From contig MU604058.1 in the NCBI GenBank assembly GCA_025201845.1, positions 4,423 through 42,620 on the forward strand: DNA of 38,198 bases, read 5' to 3'. Position 1 is the stretch's first letter, and each line of letters starts with the position of its first letter. The notes beneath the pieces are model-generated. The model had not been told where the DNA came from, searched no databases, and saw nothing but the letters and a program-made list of their open reading frames with translations. The position numbers and the translations under genes are program-made. Below, piece by piece: positions 10,910 to 21,000 of the stretch. Source of the stretch: Martensiomyces pterosporus. Lineage: Eukaryota; Kickxellomycota; Kickxellomycetes; Kickxellales; Kickxellaceae.

Positions 10910-11327
10910 CAGCTGCTTGCTTTCGCTTGGAGTGCTCAGCTGTGCTGGAGAGAGAGAGCCCTGTCGAGGATAGAGCAGCGGGTGCGCACGGCTCGCAACG
11001 CAGCTCACATCAAGGCAGGTCACATGCTCTTGGCCAAGAACTCAGCGCGCTGATCCATGCGCAAGCGCGCCTTTGGCTACGCCGAATCAGCAAGACGCGC
11101 GGTGGATCAGCCACTCCTTGGATCCCTGTTCAGGCACAAAACGGGAATATGCCCCCGCTGCCAGTCTCAAACCACCTCGCAGCGTTCAGCCCGTGTTCTT
11201 CAAGCACGAAGCGCCCTTGCCTTTGCTCCTTGGTTCTTGTCTGCCTCTTGCTTATTTTGTTGCATTTTTTGCTCTCTTTGTGTCCAGCGCCGTTGCCATC
11301 GCTTCTTTCGCACCTACTCTTGCTTCA

Positions 11328-12983
11328 ATGAACATTACCGCCAGAGTCGCTGGGCTTGTGCCCCTGCTGGTGGTTGCCTGGTGCCTGAGGGCTGTCCTGC
11401 AGTGGACCAGGTCGTTTGCGCTTACAAGCGATGCAGAGGAGCTCGACGACCCGCACAAGCTTACGTGGCGCAGCCCACTGAAATACGACATCGCGGCCTA
11501 CGCCACGGATATTCGCAGCTACTATATCGACCGCGGAAACTTCTTCAGCAGTGCTCAGCGTGTGCTGCATATCAAGGACGTGGACTTTGCGCAAAAATAC
11601 CCACGGTTCTCCAAGCGCGTCCGGATTCATCTGCCTGAAAGCGTGCGGCAGAATAACGGCACCACCATGTATCTGCACATGTTTGCGCAAAAGGCTGGGC
11701 AAATGAACCCGCACCCTCTGATGCAGGATATGTACATGGTCTTTGCTCACACAGAGCTTGTCGCTCCACGGCAGCTCGCTGCTGGCGGCAATGGCCAGAC
11801 TGTGGCCCATGGGATGACCAAAGTCGTTTGGGAGCTGGTTCTTGAAGACCACCAGTTCTCCAAGTGGAAGGTCCCGCTGGACCTCAACCGCATGGTCGAT
11901 CTGGTTTACCTCAGCCCAAAGGAGCGCCGCGCATACAACCCGATTTCTTGGGAAAACCCGCTGATTGCCTCGTCAGCAGCTCACCGCTGGGTGCCGCTGA
12001 CCACCGACCCAGCCGCAAACAGTTTGTCACCACTGGCGGCTAAGCATATTGACGTGGACATTGATATCTCGGGTGTTACTCTCGAGTGGGTCCGTGCATC
12101 GAAGTACCTCGAATCGGGCATCAGCTCACAGGGAGTCAACGACCTTGCAGGTGGCGAGGCTCCACTGCGCCGCGTCGTCAAACAGGCTGCTGCTGCGTCG
12201 CTCGACCTGGGCCCGCTGATGGCCAATGTGATGCTCTTGCTATGCTTGCTTCGGCTGTTTGCAGAGGCATGGGCCAAAAAGTCCGACCTGGAGATGTATC
12301 TGCAGCAGCCACCAGCCCTGATTTACGCCTCAGTGTCGCCTATTTCTGCTGGTCAGGCGCTGCTTGCAGCCTCGATGGCACGTTTCCACCCGCTCACAGG
12401 AATTGCAATGCTAGACAGCAGTCTGCGTATTATTCGAGGTGCATGGTTTGTTATTGAGGTTGCCAAAATCTTGATAGTTCTGTATCGCTGCAGACAGCTG
12501 GTGAAAGCAGATGCTAGCTACAAAGTGAACCCACCAATTTACGTCCATCTGCTAAACATGGGTGTGTCGGGCGCAGCTGGGCTGCTTTTAATACTGAGAT
12601 CGACTGGCGCTGACTCTGCAACGGGTGCATCAGCGTTGGATACCTATTTGGCGCAAGCGCTGCTTCTCTCCTGGGCAGCTTTCTTGCAGCTCCTAGCTGA
12701 CCGCCAGCTACCAAGGAGCGGCGATATTGTGGGCACTAGTCTGCTGCACACACAGTATGTGTGCATGCTTGTGGCAGCCATTGCCGATGCAGTGCTGCTT
12801 CTTTACTTTGTCCCGCTGAAGGCTCTTTTGCCGCCACACCCTGCTTCTTCAGGCGCGCTGCAGCTTGTTTTGGATCTGGCCCGTGCGTACTGGCCATTGC
12901 TGCCTGTTGCTTCCCTGGCTGCCTGCGTTTTCCAGTCCAGAAGATGCACTGCTGCTGTTAGCCACGATACCAAGACCGACTGA
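11328..12983 (+). CDS. CLPTM1/CLPTM1L-family multipass membrane protein
   Basis: A 551-aa ER-type membrane protein, close in length to human CLPTM1L (about 538 aa). CLPTM1L is reported to scramble the GPI precursor glucosaminyl-PI across the ER membrane, and CLPTM1 retains receptors in the ER. The frame is open 85 codons further upstream, but ATG 11328 was chosen because MNITARVAGLVPLLVVAWCL gives the family's N-terminal membrane anchor directly. A large lumenal domain follows, with family-like pieces: FCHV-type strands around NGTTMYLHMFAQKAGQMNP, WELVLEDHQFSKWKVPLDLNR, and HIDVDIDISGVTLEWVRASK, matching the segment before the first C-terminal helix. About five to six hydrophobic helices occupy residues 290-540 (for example LMANVMLLLCLLRLFAEAW and LVAAIADAVLLLYFVPL). 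The usual acidic-aromatic C-terminal signature of animal members is not evident, so this is a divergent member. The GPI-linked role is by analogy. Confidence 0.75.
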   Translation: MNITARVAGLVPLLVVAWCLRAVLQWTRSFALTSDAEELDDPHKLTWRSPLKYDIAAYATDIRSYYIDRGNFFSSAQRVLHIKDVDFAQKYPRFSKRVRIHLPESVRQNNGTTMYLHMFAQKAGQMNPHPLMQDMYMVFAHTELVAPRQLAAGGNGQTVAHGMTKVVWELVLEDHQFSKWKVPLDLNRMVDLVYLSPKERRAYNPISWENPLIASSAAHRWVPLTTDPAANSLSPLAAKHIDVDIDISGVTLEWVRASKYLESGISSQGVNDLAGGEAPLRRVVKQAAAASLDLGPLMANVMLLLCLLRLFAEAWAKKSDLEMYLQQPPALIYASVSPISAGQALLAASMARFHPLTGIAMLDSSLRIIRGAWFVIEVAKILIVLYRCRQLVKADASYKVNPPIYVHLLNMGVSGAAGLLLILRSTGADSATGASALDTYLAQALLLSWAAFLQLLADRQLPRSGDIVGTSLLHTQYVCMLVAAIADAVLLLYFVPLKALLPPHPASSGALQLVLDLARAYWPLLPVASLAACVFQSRRCTAAVSHDTKTD

Positions 12984-14050
12984 ACAAGACAAACAAGCAA
13001 TGCCAGAACGAATGCCGCCGCTTTCTACAAATGGATGCACTCTATAGTCTGCTACCACTTGCTACCGCACTAGCCATTGCTGTTGCTGTTGCTGTTGTTG
13101 TTTCTATTCCAATTGAGCATTCTGCCAACCTTCTTCGCCCTGGCGATGCTGTGTGCCAGAGTCGGTGAGTGGGGGATTCAACGCAGCCCCCGAAAACCGG
13201 CCACAAAAACCATACGTCATTTCTCAGCAGTGGGACGAGGAACGAAGGGCACCACTTTATGCTTTTTGGGGGAGGCCGAGTGGGGCAGGTAGAAAGCTGT
13301 TGCGGATGATGCGTACGCAAGCGATGAGGTGAGAGTGAAGCCCTGGCGGAGAGGGAAGAGCCACCCCACTTGCACAGTCTTCCCACCCATACGGTCTGCT
13401 CATGACATAAAGAAACCCCTGCCGTGAGCCAAGAGGAGCCCGGACAAGCGCTCGAAACGACCCCTGGAGACAAGCCCTTGCTTGCCCACAGGCAGTGAAT
13501 GACAGCATTACATGGGACACACTCTCTCGGCTCTGTGCCTGCTGGGCCCACAGGCTGGGTTTTTGCGGATCAGCGCCTGATTATCGCGTCTGGTTGGCTG
13601 GGCCACCAGTCCAGAAAAAGCAATCGGCCAGGCAGCGTCAGTGCGGTGCTACTCTGCTGCCAGCCAGCCAGCCAGCTTGCGTGCGCTTAGCAGGCGCTGC
13701 TAGTAGAGGGCGGGGTAGGGGCGAATTTTTTGTCACCCGCCTCCTCACTCCACCCCCACCCAAACCGAGCCAAACCAAGCCAGCACTGACGCTGCTGACG
13801 CTGATACCCGCCTGGTTGATATTTAAGCTGACCAGCACAGCGTTTGGCGTCTCGGCTTCTTTTTCTTCTTTCTAGCCTCGTCGTCCAAAACGCCTTGCCG
13901 CTTTTATTTCTCCTCCCACACGCACACACCTACGCGCCCGCGACTTTTTGCAAGCAGTGATAGCAGCAGCAGCAGCAGCAGAAACCGCCCTTTCTCTTCC
14001 CCACATTAGTACATTTGTATAGATTTCCATTCTCATTTATTTGAAACGCC
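12984..14050. other. Intergenic region: 3' flank of the CLPTM1-like gene and promoter of phosphoglycerate mutase
   Basis: No supportable gene. A short ccagccagccagcc run lies at about 13660-13676. TATTTAA at 13820-13826 is a weak TATA candidate, followed by a pyrimidine-rich stretch (13853-13915) typical of leaders of highly expressed fungal genes, and a CAG run at about 13961-13980. Other open frames lack coding character. Confidence 0.4.
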
Positions 14051-16099
14051 ATGGTTGAAAACGCCTGCCTTATTGTTATCGACGGCTGGGGCATCAACGC
14101 CGACAAGACCTCCAAGGGCGATGCTATCCGCGACGCTCCCACTCCCGTCATGGACGAGCTTCGTGAGACCCAGGCCTACACCACCCTCGCTGCCCACGGC
14201 CGCGCGGTCGGTCTGCCCGCTGGTCTGATGGGCAACTCGGAGGTCGGACACTTGAACATTGGCGCCGGCCGTGTTGTTTACCAGGTAAGCTACGGCAGAG
14301 AGAGCCTTGATCCTCTCCATGATACATATGCTGTCGCCCCCTTTCTATGCGGCCTGATCCATGCTGCTGCCCTTGACGCGGCCTGCCGCTGTGTGTATGC
14401 GCAAGCGTGGATCGCTCTTATTACGTCGAACGCGCGCTTGTTTTTTCCCTTCTACGAGGCTCTTTATCGGTGCCCATCGATAACGATCGTTTTGTGAGTC
14501 AAAATAGAGACCGCAAGCCTCGCCTAACCTTTCTACTCAGTCCCCCAATCCGCGCAGCAGTAATCGCTGGGCTTTCGCGTGTGCGCCCTGTTCAACCCAC
14601 CCAACACGCCGGCGTTTGGGGGCATGGCACGCCCAGTGCTGCTTTGGTGCTAACCACTTATCCTCACCACGTTGCTGCCCATGGAATCCGCACACGCCCC
14701 CCTTTTTTGCACCTCCTGGGCCTTTCGCCAAAGCCACATGCACACCAACTGCTAACCAGAAGTCGCTGATGGCCGCATGGTCTTTTTGGCGCCGCAATGC
14801 ATGTAGGACATTGTTCGCATTGACCTCGCTCTCGAGGAGAAGCAGTTCGGCAGCACCGAGAACATCAAGAACACGTTTGAGAACGCCAAGGCTGGCAACG
14901 GCCGCCTGCACCTCTGCGGTCTTGTCTCTGACGGCGGCGTCCACGGCCACATCAAGCACTGCGTTGGCCTTCTCGAGGCAGCCAAGGAGGCTGGCGTTCC
15001 CGAGACGTTTGTTCACTTCTACGCCGACGGCCGCGATACCAGCCCCCGCTCGACCACCAAGTACATCGCCGAGCTGCAGAGCGCCATGGATGACCTGGAG
15101 TACGGCAAGATCGCCACCATCGTTGGGCGCTACTACGCCATGGACCGCGACAAGCGCTGGGAGCGCGTCCAGATTGCCTTTGACGCGATGACCCAGGGCC
15201 GCGGCGAGAAGTCTGCTGAGCCCATCAAGACTGTTGAGGAGCGGTACGCCAAGGACGAGACCGACGAGTTCCTCAAGCCCATCATTGTGAACGAGGAGGG
15301 CCTGGTCAAGGACAACGACTCGATGTTCTTCTTCGACTTCCGCTCGGACCGCATGCGCGAGATCTCGCAGGCGTTTGGCATCAAGCCCACTCCGTTCGAC
15401 TCGCGTGTCCCGGAGGGTCTCTACATCGCCACGATGACGCAGTACAAGGCCGACTTCCCCTTCTCCGTCGCCTTCCCCCCGCAGAAGATGACCGACGTGC
15501 TTGCCGAGTGGCTTGCCAAGAACAACGTGCCCCAGGTCCACGTTGCCGAGACTGAGAAGTATGCCCACGTCACCTTCTTCTTCAACGGCGGCAGCGAGGC
15601 CCAGTTCTCTGGCGAGGACCGCGATCTGATCCCCTCGCCCAGGGTCGCCACGTACGACCTCATGCCCGAGATGTCGTCGTGGGAGGTTTCCGAGAAGGTT
15701 GCTGAGGAGGTTGCATCAGGCAAGTACCCGTTTGTCATGTGCAACTTTGCTCCCCCCGACATGGTTGGCCACACCGGCATGTACGAGGCTGCCTACAAGG
15801 CCATCGAGGCCACCGACAAGGCCATTGGCAACATCTACGAGGCCTGCAAGAAGAACGGATACACCCTGTTCATCACTGCCGACCACGGCAACGCCGAGAA
15901 GATGCTCTCGGACGACGGCACTGCTCCCCACACTGCCCACACCTGCTCGCGCGTGCCTTTCGTCATGACCGCTGACGGCAAGCAGAACTTTGTCGCGGAG
16001 GAGGAGAAGCACGCTCTGTGCGATGTCGCTCCCACTGTGCTCAAGTTCATGGGCCTGGAGATCCCCGAGAACATGACTGGCCACTCCCTCCTTGCCTGA
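14051..16099 (+). CDS. gpmI: 2,3-bisphosphoglycerate-independent phosphoglycerate mutase (exons 14051-14284, 14807-16099)
   Basis: Interconverts 3- and 2-phosphoglycerate in glycolysis and gluconeogenesis in the cytosol, using two Mn/Mg ions and a phosphoserine intermediate rather than 2,3-BPG. Exon 1 encodes 78 residues with metal ligand Asp11 (IDGWG) and the nucleophile Ser63 in GNSEVGHLN. It ends at VVYQ|GTAAGC (14284/14285). Exon 2 begins after ATGTAG at 14806 with [11 protein letters not shown], exactly continuing the family sequence. The spliced protein is 508 aa, close to the bacterial length of about 514. Further motifs are [17 protein letters not shown] (substrate arginine), FFDFRSDR, and the metal-binding ADHGNAEKM near the C terminus. 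Codon use is strongly biased to C-ending codons, implying high expression. The single 522-nt intron is long for this gene-dense region and carries a mini-intron-like segment (see findings). The enzyme is unrelated to the BPG-dependent mutase of baker's yeast. Confidence 0.95.
14285..14806 (+). other. 522-nt GT-AG intron of the phosphoglycerate mutase gene
   Basis: The donor is CAG|GTAAGC and the acceptor TGTAG|GAC. Branch-like GCTAAC occurs at about 14750. An internal segment 14494-14540 has GTGAGT at one end and CTAAC plus a pyrimidine tract and CAG at the other, resembling a complete 47-nt intron nested inside. The phase is 0. Confidence 0.88.
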
Positions 16100-16557
16100 G
16101 CCCTTTGTTTCGTTTCCAGCTGTCTCTTGTTTAAACTGCGCGTGTTGTTTTTTCTTTGCCCTTCAGTAAAAAAAGGCATTAGATGTGCTCTGCACGCACC
16201 AATCGTTGCTGAAAGTGTGTGCTGCATGCACCAAACTAAGGGAGTAACACCCCCCGACACGCAAAAGTGAGACACCAGCCGCTCCAAAGACATGCCGTGG
16301 CTCTGGATCAGCCACATTGGCCGTGCACATGTCTTTGCTTACATGTGGGTGCGGGGAAGCGAGTATCCAGAGAATACATGTATGTTTGTGCATCTCGGAT
16401 TGGAGGTGAGGCAGGGCGTATAAATGCGGGAGATGTGTGCTCTTGCTGGGCAGCAGCAAGGCGCTTTCCTGAACACCGCACACAACGGCCTCGCTCCAAC
16501 ACCACGTACAAATAGACACAGCTCTTGCATCTAATAACCCACACAACATCCAAAGAG
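16100..16557. other. Intergenic region with the promoter of the GPI-protein gene
   Basis: No gene seen. It holds the 3' end of the mutase transcript (A-rich cagtaaaaaaaggc at about 16166-16180) and a clear TATA box at 16419-16425. Confidence 0.5.
16419..16425 (+). promoter_or_regulatory. TATA box of the GPI-anchored protein gene
   Basis: TATAAAT lies 139 nt upstream of the start codon at 16558, in a GC-rich setting (gggcgTATAAATgcggg). The spacing suits a fungal TATA promoter with a leader of about 100 nt. Confidence 0.6.
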
Positions 16558-17238
16558 ATGAGGACGTCGCATGGTCTCGGGTCCTTGGCGTCAGGATTGC
16601 TGGCTCTTAGCAGCGTCGCTCGGGTGTCCGAAGCAAGGGGGTGTGCAGCGCAGGGAGTGCTGGATGGCTGTCTGTACACGCAGGGGATTGTGCTCAATAC
16701 GTGTCCGTACAGCGACTGGGCGTGCAAGTGCCAGGCGCAGATGGCAATCGCCTCGTGCTTCAACAACTGCCCTGGCGATCCCCTGAGACCAGCACAGGAT
16801 GGCCAAGTGTTGGTATTCTGCAACGCAGCCAGGCACGCCGAAGAAGAGAAGAGCGCCAGCTCGGTGAAGCCTGGCCCCGCGGCTTCTTCAAAGCCAGGTG
16901 CTTCTGCTGCCAGCACCGCCAGCAAGGACAGGGAGGCCAACGCTGCAACGAAATCGGCTAATGAAGACGACATCGGCAGCAAGCTGCCCGACAATAGCGG
17001 CAGTGCTGGCGGATCAAAGTGGAAGAAGGGCACGGCATTCACAGGCACCAGCCACCAAAGGAAGAATGCAGGCAGCGGCGACCAGCAGCAGGTTGACAGT
17101 AGAAGGGCCAGGGCGGCGAGTCCCAACAACATGTTCAGCGCCAGCGCAGACACTGCCGCAGCGTCCACACTGCAGTCGTCGATCTCGCTGGCCTCGCTTG
17201 CGCTGGGCACCGCCGCGTGGGTGATGCTGGCACTCTAA
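16558..17238 (+). CDS. GPI-anchored cysteine-rich (CFEM-like) surface protein
   Basis: A 226-aa predicted cell-surface protein. The ATG at 16558 gives a signal peptide (MRTSHGLGSLASGLLALSSVA) and fits the TATA spacing; an upstream in-frame ATG at 16525 would put a hydrophilic stretch before it. The mature N terminus has eight cysteines within about 60 residues (pattern C-x8-C-x10-C-x6-C-x-C-x8-C-x3-C-x16-C, with CPYSDWACKC and CFNNCPGD at the core), resembling fungal eight-cysteine extracellular domains such as CFEM. A Ser/Ala/Lys-rich linker (about residues 95-195) follows. The protein ends in a small-residue site and a hydrophobic tail (SSISLASLALGTAAWVMLAL) with no charged residues after it, typical of GPI attachment. 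The function is unknown; CFEM proteins elsewhere take part in haem uptake or adhesion. Anchoring is confident; CFEM membership is not certain because spacing differs from the canonical domain. Confidence 0.8.
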   Translation: MRTSHGLGSLASGLLALSSVARVSEARGCAAQGVLDGCLYTQGIVLNTCPYSDWACKCQAQMAIASCFNNCPGDPLRPAQDGQVLVFCNAARHAEEEKSASSVKPGPAASSKPGASAASTASKDREANAATKSANEDDIGSKLPDNSGSAGGSKWKKGTAFTGTSHQRKNAGSGDQQQVDSRRARAASPNNMFSASADTAAASTLQSSISLASLALGTAAWVMLAL

Positions 17239-18024
17239 AGCATCGGAATCATAGCCTGTTTCTCCCTCTGTGCGTGTGAACGAGTTTTTTTGCTTTTTGT
17301 TTTTTTTTTGTTTCAGCAAGCTTTGACGCACGCTGCATTCCCCAAAATCACAGCAACAGCAGAGGAAGCGTTGGGGGTACTTGGGCCCGAGGGCGAAGGT
17401 GCGGAGCCTGGCTGATTCACACACACCCCCAGGCTGTGGCGAGAGAGCAGCCAGGGTGCGTGCGTGTGGAGAGAAAGTGCACCGTGCCATTCTAGACCCA
17501 CCCGGCTCGGTTGCCTGTTTCTTTGGCCGGTCGCTCAATTTGTGTGTGAGCAATCCCGCTCCCCCCTGATCCTGGGATTTTTACCCAGGACAGCCCTGCG
17601 GCGATTGGGTGGCCAGCAGCCGCAAGAGGCGATAAGGCACGGTTTGCTGATTGCGGTGCCGGCAAAACCACGCTGGGCAATATACTGCGCCCACAGGCCC
17701 CGCTGTCACTGCCGCTACCGCCACTGCCGCCTGCTGCAAGGTCTGCCCGGCGCACGCTCTCTCTTCTGCTAACAAAAAAATTCTCCTACTTTTTCTGTTC
17801 TTACTCCTAACATTATTCCACCATCCCACCCCCCTCCAACACTCACATAGGCTTCTGCTTGCCACCTGCGCTTGGACAGCCTTTCCACAACTGCTCTGAA
17901 GCGACAGCAGATCTTTTTTTTTTGCACTCGTGATAATACCACCTCGACTAGCGGATCGCAGACGAGTCCCTCCTATCCACCAGCACACCACACAGATAAA
18001 CAAGCCGCCGATTTCCTCCTCAAG
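17239..18024. other. Intergenic region and leader of the FGAM synthase gene
   Basis: No supportable gene. T-rich stretches at 17285-17312 follow the GPI gene and may serve in 3'-end formation. A pyrimidine-rich tract (about 17760-17850) and a T-run followed by GC (17914-17923) precede the next start. The FGAM synthase frame is open for 51 codons upstream of its chosen ATG, but that part has no family similarity. Confidence 0.4.
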
Positions 18025-21000
18025 ATGCCTATGCTAGTAGTCCCCGGCAGAAACTCTGCTCTCTCCGGCTTCCGCCTCAACGTGCTGGCCGAAAAGTTCC
18101 CATTCCCCGAGGGTGCGATCAAGGGCATCACGGCTCACCACGCCCATTTCGTTGATCTGCTGCCCTCGTACACAGACGCAGAGGCCCTCTACGGCGCAGC
18201 TCTGAAGGACCACTCGCCCGTTGTGAGCGAGGCCCTGGAGCCAGCCACCCCCGAGGACACGTGGGCCATCATCGCCACCCTGCTCCGCGCGCCAGGCGAG
18301 CAGGGCTCGCCCAGGGCTCCGATCCAGCTGGTCGGCGACCACGATGCCAGCTCGGCATCGACCGACGACGGCGAGGGTGCGCTCAAGCCCAACGAGCGCA
18401 TGATCTGGGTGCTGCCCCGCCGCGGCACCATCAGCCCCTGGTCGTCCAAGGCCACCGACATCTTCAAGCTCTGCGGCCTGAGCCACGTCGTCAGCCGCGT
18501 CGAGCGAGGCATTGTGTACCGCATCGAGTTTGACCCGTCCTTTGACATCCCCGCCCACTCGCTCTCCGAGGACAAGCAGATCGTCGACGCCAGCTCGGAC
18601 AGGATGACCGAGGCCATCTACGAGGGGTGCCCGCCTGCTGCGCTGATCTTTGAGCAGTCCAGCCCGCGCCCGCTGCGCGCCGTGCCTATCCGCGGCGCCA
18701 CTGGCGATGACGCCTCCCTCATGGTCGAGACGATCAGGTCGATTGAGGAGAGCGCCAAGGAGCTGCTTCAATCGGGGGGGCCGGCTGACCAGCAGCAGCA
18801 GGAGCAGAGGGCCATTGCGCTGCTTTCCAGGGCCAACCGCGAGCTTGGGCTGGCGCTGGCGGACGACGAGATCGCCTACCTGGTCTCAGCCTACCTGGGC
18901 AGCCAGGCCGAGGCGGAGGGCATTGCGCGCAACCCGACCGACGCCGAGCTGATGATGTTTGCGCAGGTCAACAGCGAGCACTGCAGGCACAAGATCTTCC
19001 GCGCGGACTGGACGGTTGACGGCAAGAAGCAGGACAACTCGCTGTTTGACTGGATCCGCGCCACGCAAAAGGCCCATCCCGAGCACGTTCTGTCTGCGTA
19101 CTCGGACAACGCCGCTGTGCTGGAGGCATACTCGGCAGCGCAGATCAGGGCGTGGGCGCCGCTTGCTGCTGACCAGCAGAAGTGGGCTCTGAGGGATGCG
19201 GGCAAGGTGCATATTGTGGCCAAGGTTGAGACCCACAACCACCCAACCGTCATCTCGCCGTTCCCCGGCGCCGCCACTGGCACCGGCGGCGAGATCCGCG
19301 ACGAGGGCGCAGTGGGCCTGGGGTCCAAGCCCAAGTGCGGCCTGGCCGGATTCACCGTCAGCAACCTGCACATTCCGGGATTCGAGCAGCCCTGGGAGAA
19401 GGACACCGAGGACGTCGGCTTCCCAGCGCATGTAGCATCGGCGCTGTCGATCATGCTTGAGGCGCCGCTGGGCGCTGCTGCGTTTGCCAACGAGTTTGGC
19501 CGCCCGGCGATTCTGGGCTACTTCCGCACGTTCCTGCAGCATGTGCCCGTCAGCATGCCTGCTGCTGCCACCAGCGCCGCAGCCAGCGGCGAGGACGCTG
19601 CCGCCGCAAGAGTCAGCGACGAGCCCGACATGCAGTGCGAGGTGCGCGGCTTCCACAAGCCGATCATGATTGCGGGCGGCATGGGCAGCGTGCGCGCAGA
19701 GCACATGCTCAAGTCGCCGTTTGCTCCGGGCGCCCGCCTCATCGTGCTTGGCGGCCCCTCGATGCTCATTGGTCTTGGTGGCGGCGCGGCATCCTCGGTC
19801 GCGGCTGGCACGCAGGCCGCTGAGCTCGACTATGCCTCGGTGCAGCGCGGCAACCCCGAGATGGAGCGCCGCTGCCAGATGGTGCTTGACGGATGCACGA
19901 ACATGGGCGCCCAGAACCCCATCGCCTTTGTGCACGACGTCGGCGCGGGAGGCCTCAGCAATGCGCTGACCGAGCTCGTCCACGACTCCGGCCTGGGTGC
20001 GGAGATCGAGATCCGCGACGTGCCCTGTGCCGACGGCTCCCTGTCGCCCATGGAGATCTGGTGCAACGAGTCGCAGGAGCGCTACGTGCTGGCAGTGATG
20101 CCCGACCAGCTGCAGACGTTCGAGGACATCGCCACGCGCGAGCGCTGCCCCTTCGCTGTTGTCGGCACCGCCGTTGCCGAAAAGCGCCTGCGTGTGTCCG
20201 ACCGTCTGTTCGGCGGCCACGTCATCGACATCCCCATGGACGTGCTCTTTGGCAAGCCGCCCAAGATGTCGCGCGACGCGGACTCCCTGGTTTCCCCGCA
20301 CGTGCTCTTTGACGGCAGCCTGCTGCGGTATCTGCCCAAGACGCCGTTCCCCGACCGCGTGGCGGACGCCGTCGACCGCGTCTTCAGGCTGCCCAGCGTG
20401 GCGTCCAAGACGTTCCTCATCACCATTGGCGACCGCTCGGTCACTGGTCTGGTTGCGCGCGACCCAATGGTTGGGCCCTGGCAGGTGCCTGTGGCCGACG
20501 TTGCTGTGACGTCGAGCAGCTACGAGCCCACGGTGCGCACGGGCGAGGCGATGGCCATGGGCGAGCGGCCGACCATTGCTGTTCTGGATGCTGCTGCGGC
20601 GTCGCGCATGGCTGTGGCCGAGTCTGTGCTCAACATTGCCGCAGCGGCGGTGCCCGATCTCTCGTGGGTCAAGCTCAGCGCCAACTGGATGGCTGCGCCC
20701 GCACACCCCGGCGAAGGCTCGCGCCTGTACGGGGCGGTCAGGGCGCTGAGCGAGCTGTGCCAGGGCCTGGGCATCAGCGTGCCGGTGGGCAAGGACTCGA
20801 TGAGCATGCAGATGCAGTGGGCCGACAAGGCATCGGATGCCACCAAGAAGGTCACTGCGCCTGTGTCGCTGGTCGTTACTGCGTTCTCGGCCGTCAAGGA
20901 CACGCGCACGACGCTTACGCCGCAGCTGCGCCAGAAGGGCGCTCTCCTGTTCGTCGACCTTGCTGGCGGCCAGCACCGCATGGGCGGGTCTGCTCTCGCG

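Larger units (their letters stand above)
10742..10917. repeat. Perfect 88-bp tandem duplication (two copies)
   Basis: Copy 1 is 10742-10829 and copy 2 is 10830-10917, identical, starting ggcttggcaccccat and ending acagctgct. It lies about 410 nt upstream of the CLPTM1-family start codon. Each copy contains TGACGTCA, so the duplication doubles a potential transcription-factor site. Confidence 0.95.
8702..11327. other. Gene-poor 2.6-kb intergenic region with tandem duplications and palindromes
   Basis: I find no supportable coding gene on either strand; the open frames here are short and lack codon bias. Visible structure: T-runs of 12-13 followed by GC at 9221, 9611 and 9852; a perfect 53-bp tandem duplication (9233-9338); a 20-bp perfect palindrome (10119-10138) with a 12-bp palindrome nearby (10157-10168); and a perfect 88-bp tandem duplication (10742-10917) carrying a CRE-type octamer in each copy. 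It must contain the divergent promoters for the unknown gene (minus, start 8701) and the CLPTM1-family gene (plus, start 11328). Non-coding RNAs cannot be excluded. Confidence 0.5.

Noticed and set aside
9233..10917. Possible CRISPR-like or mobile-element repeats
   Set aside because: Each repeat is only two directly abutting copies with no spacers, terminal inverted repeats or transposase frame.
14285..14497. Read-through extension of phosphoglycerate mutase exon 1 as a separate short protein
   Set aside because: The family sequence resumes exactly at 14807, and the donor and acceptor are good, so this is intron.
14537..15568. A 343-codon frame antisense to phosphoglycerate mutase, reaching into its intron
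   Set aside because: Mirror of the biased sense exon; it has no recognisable domain and its start lies inside conserved sense coding sequence.
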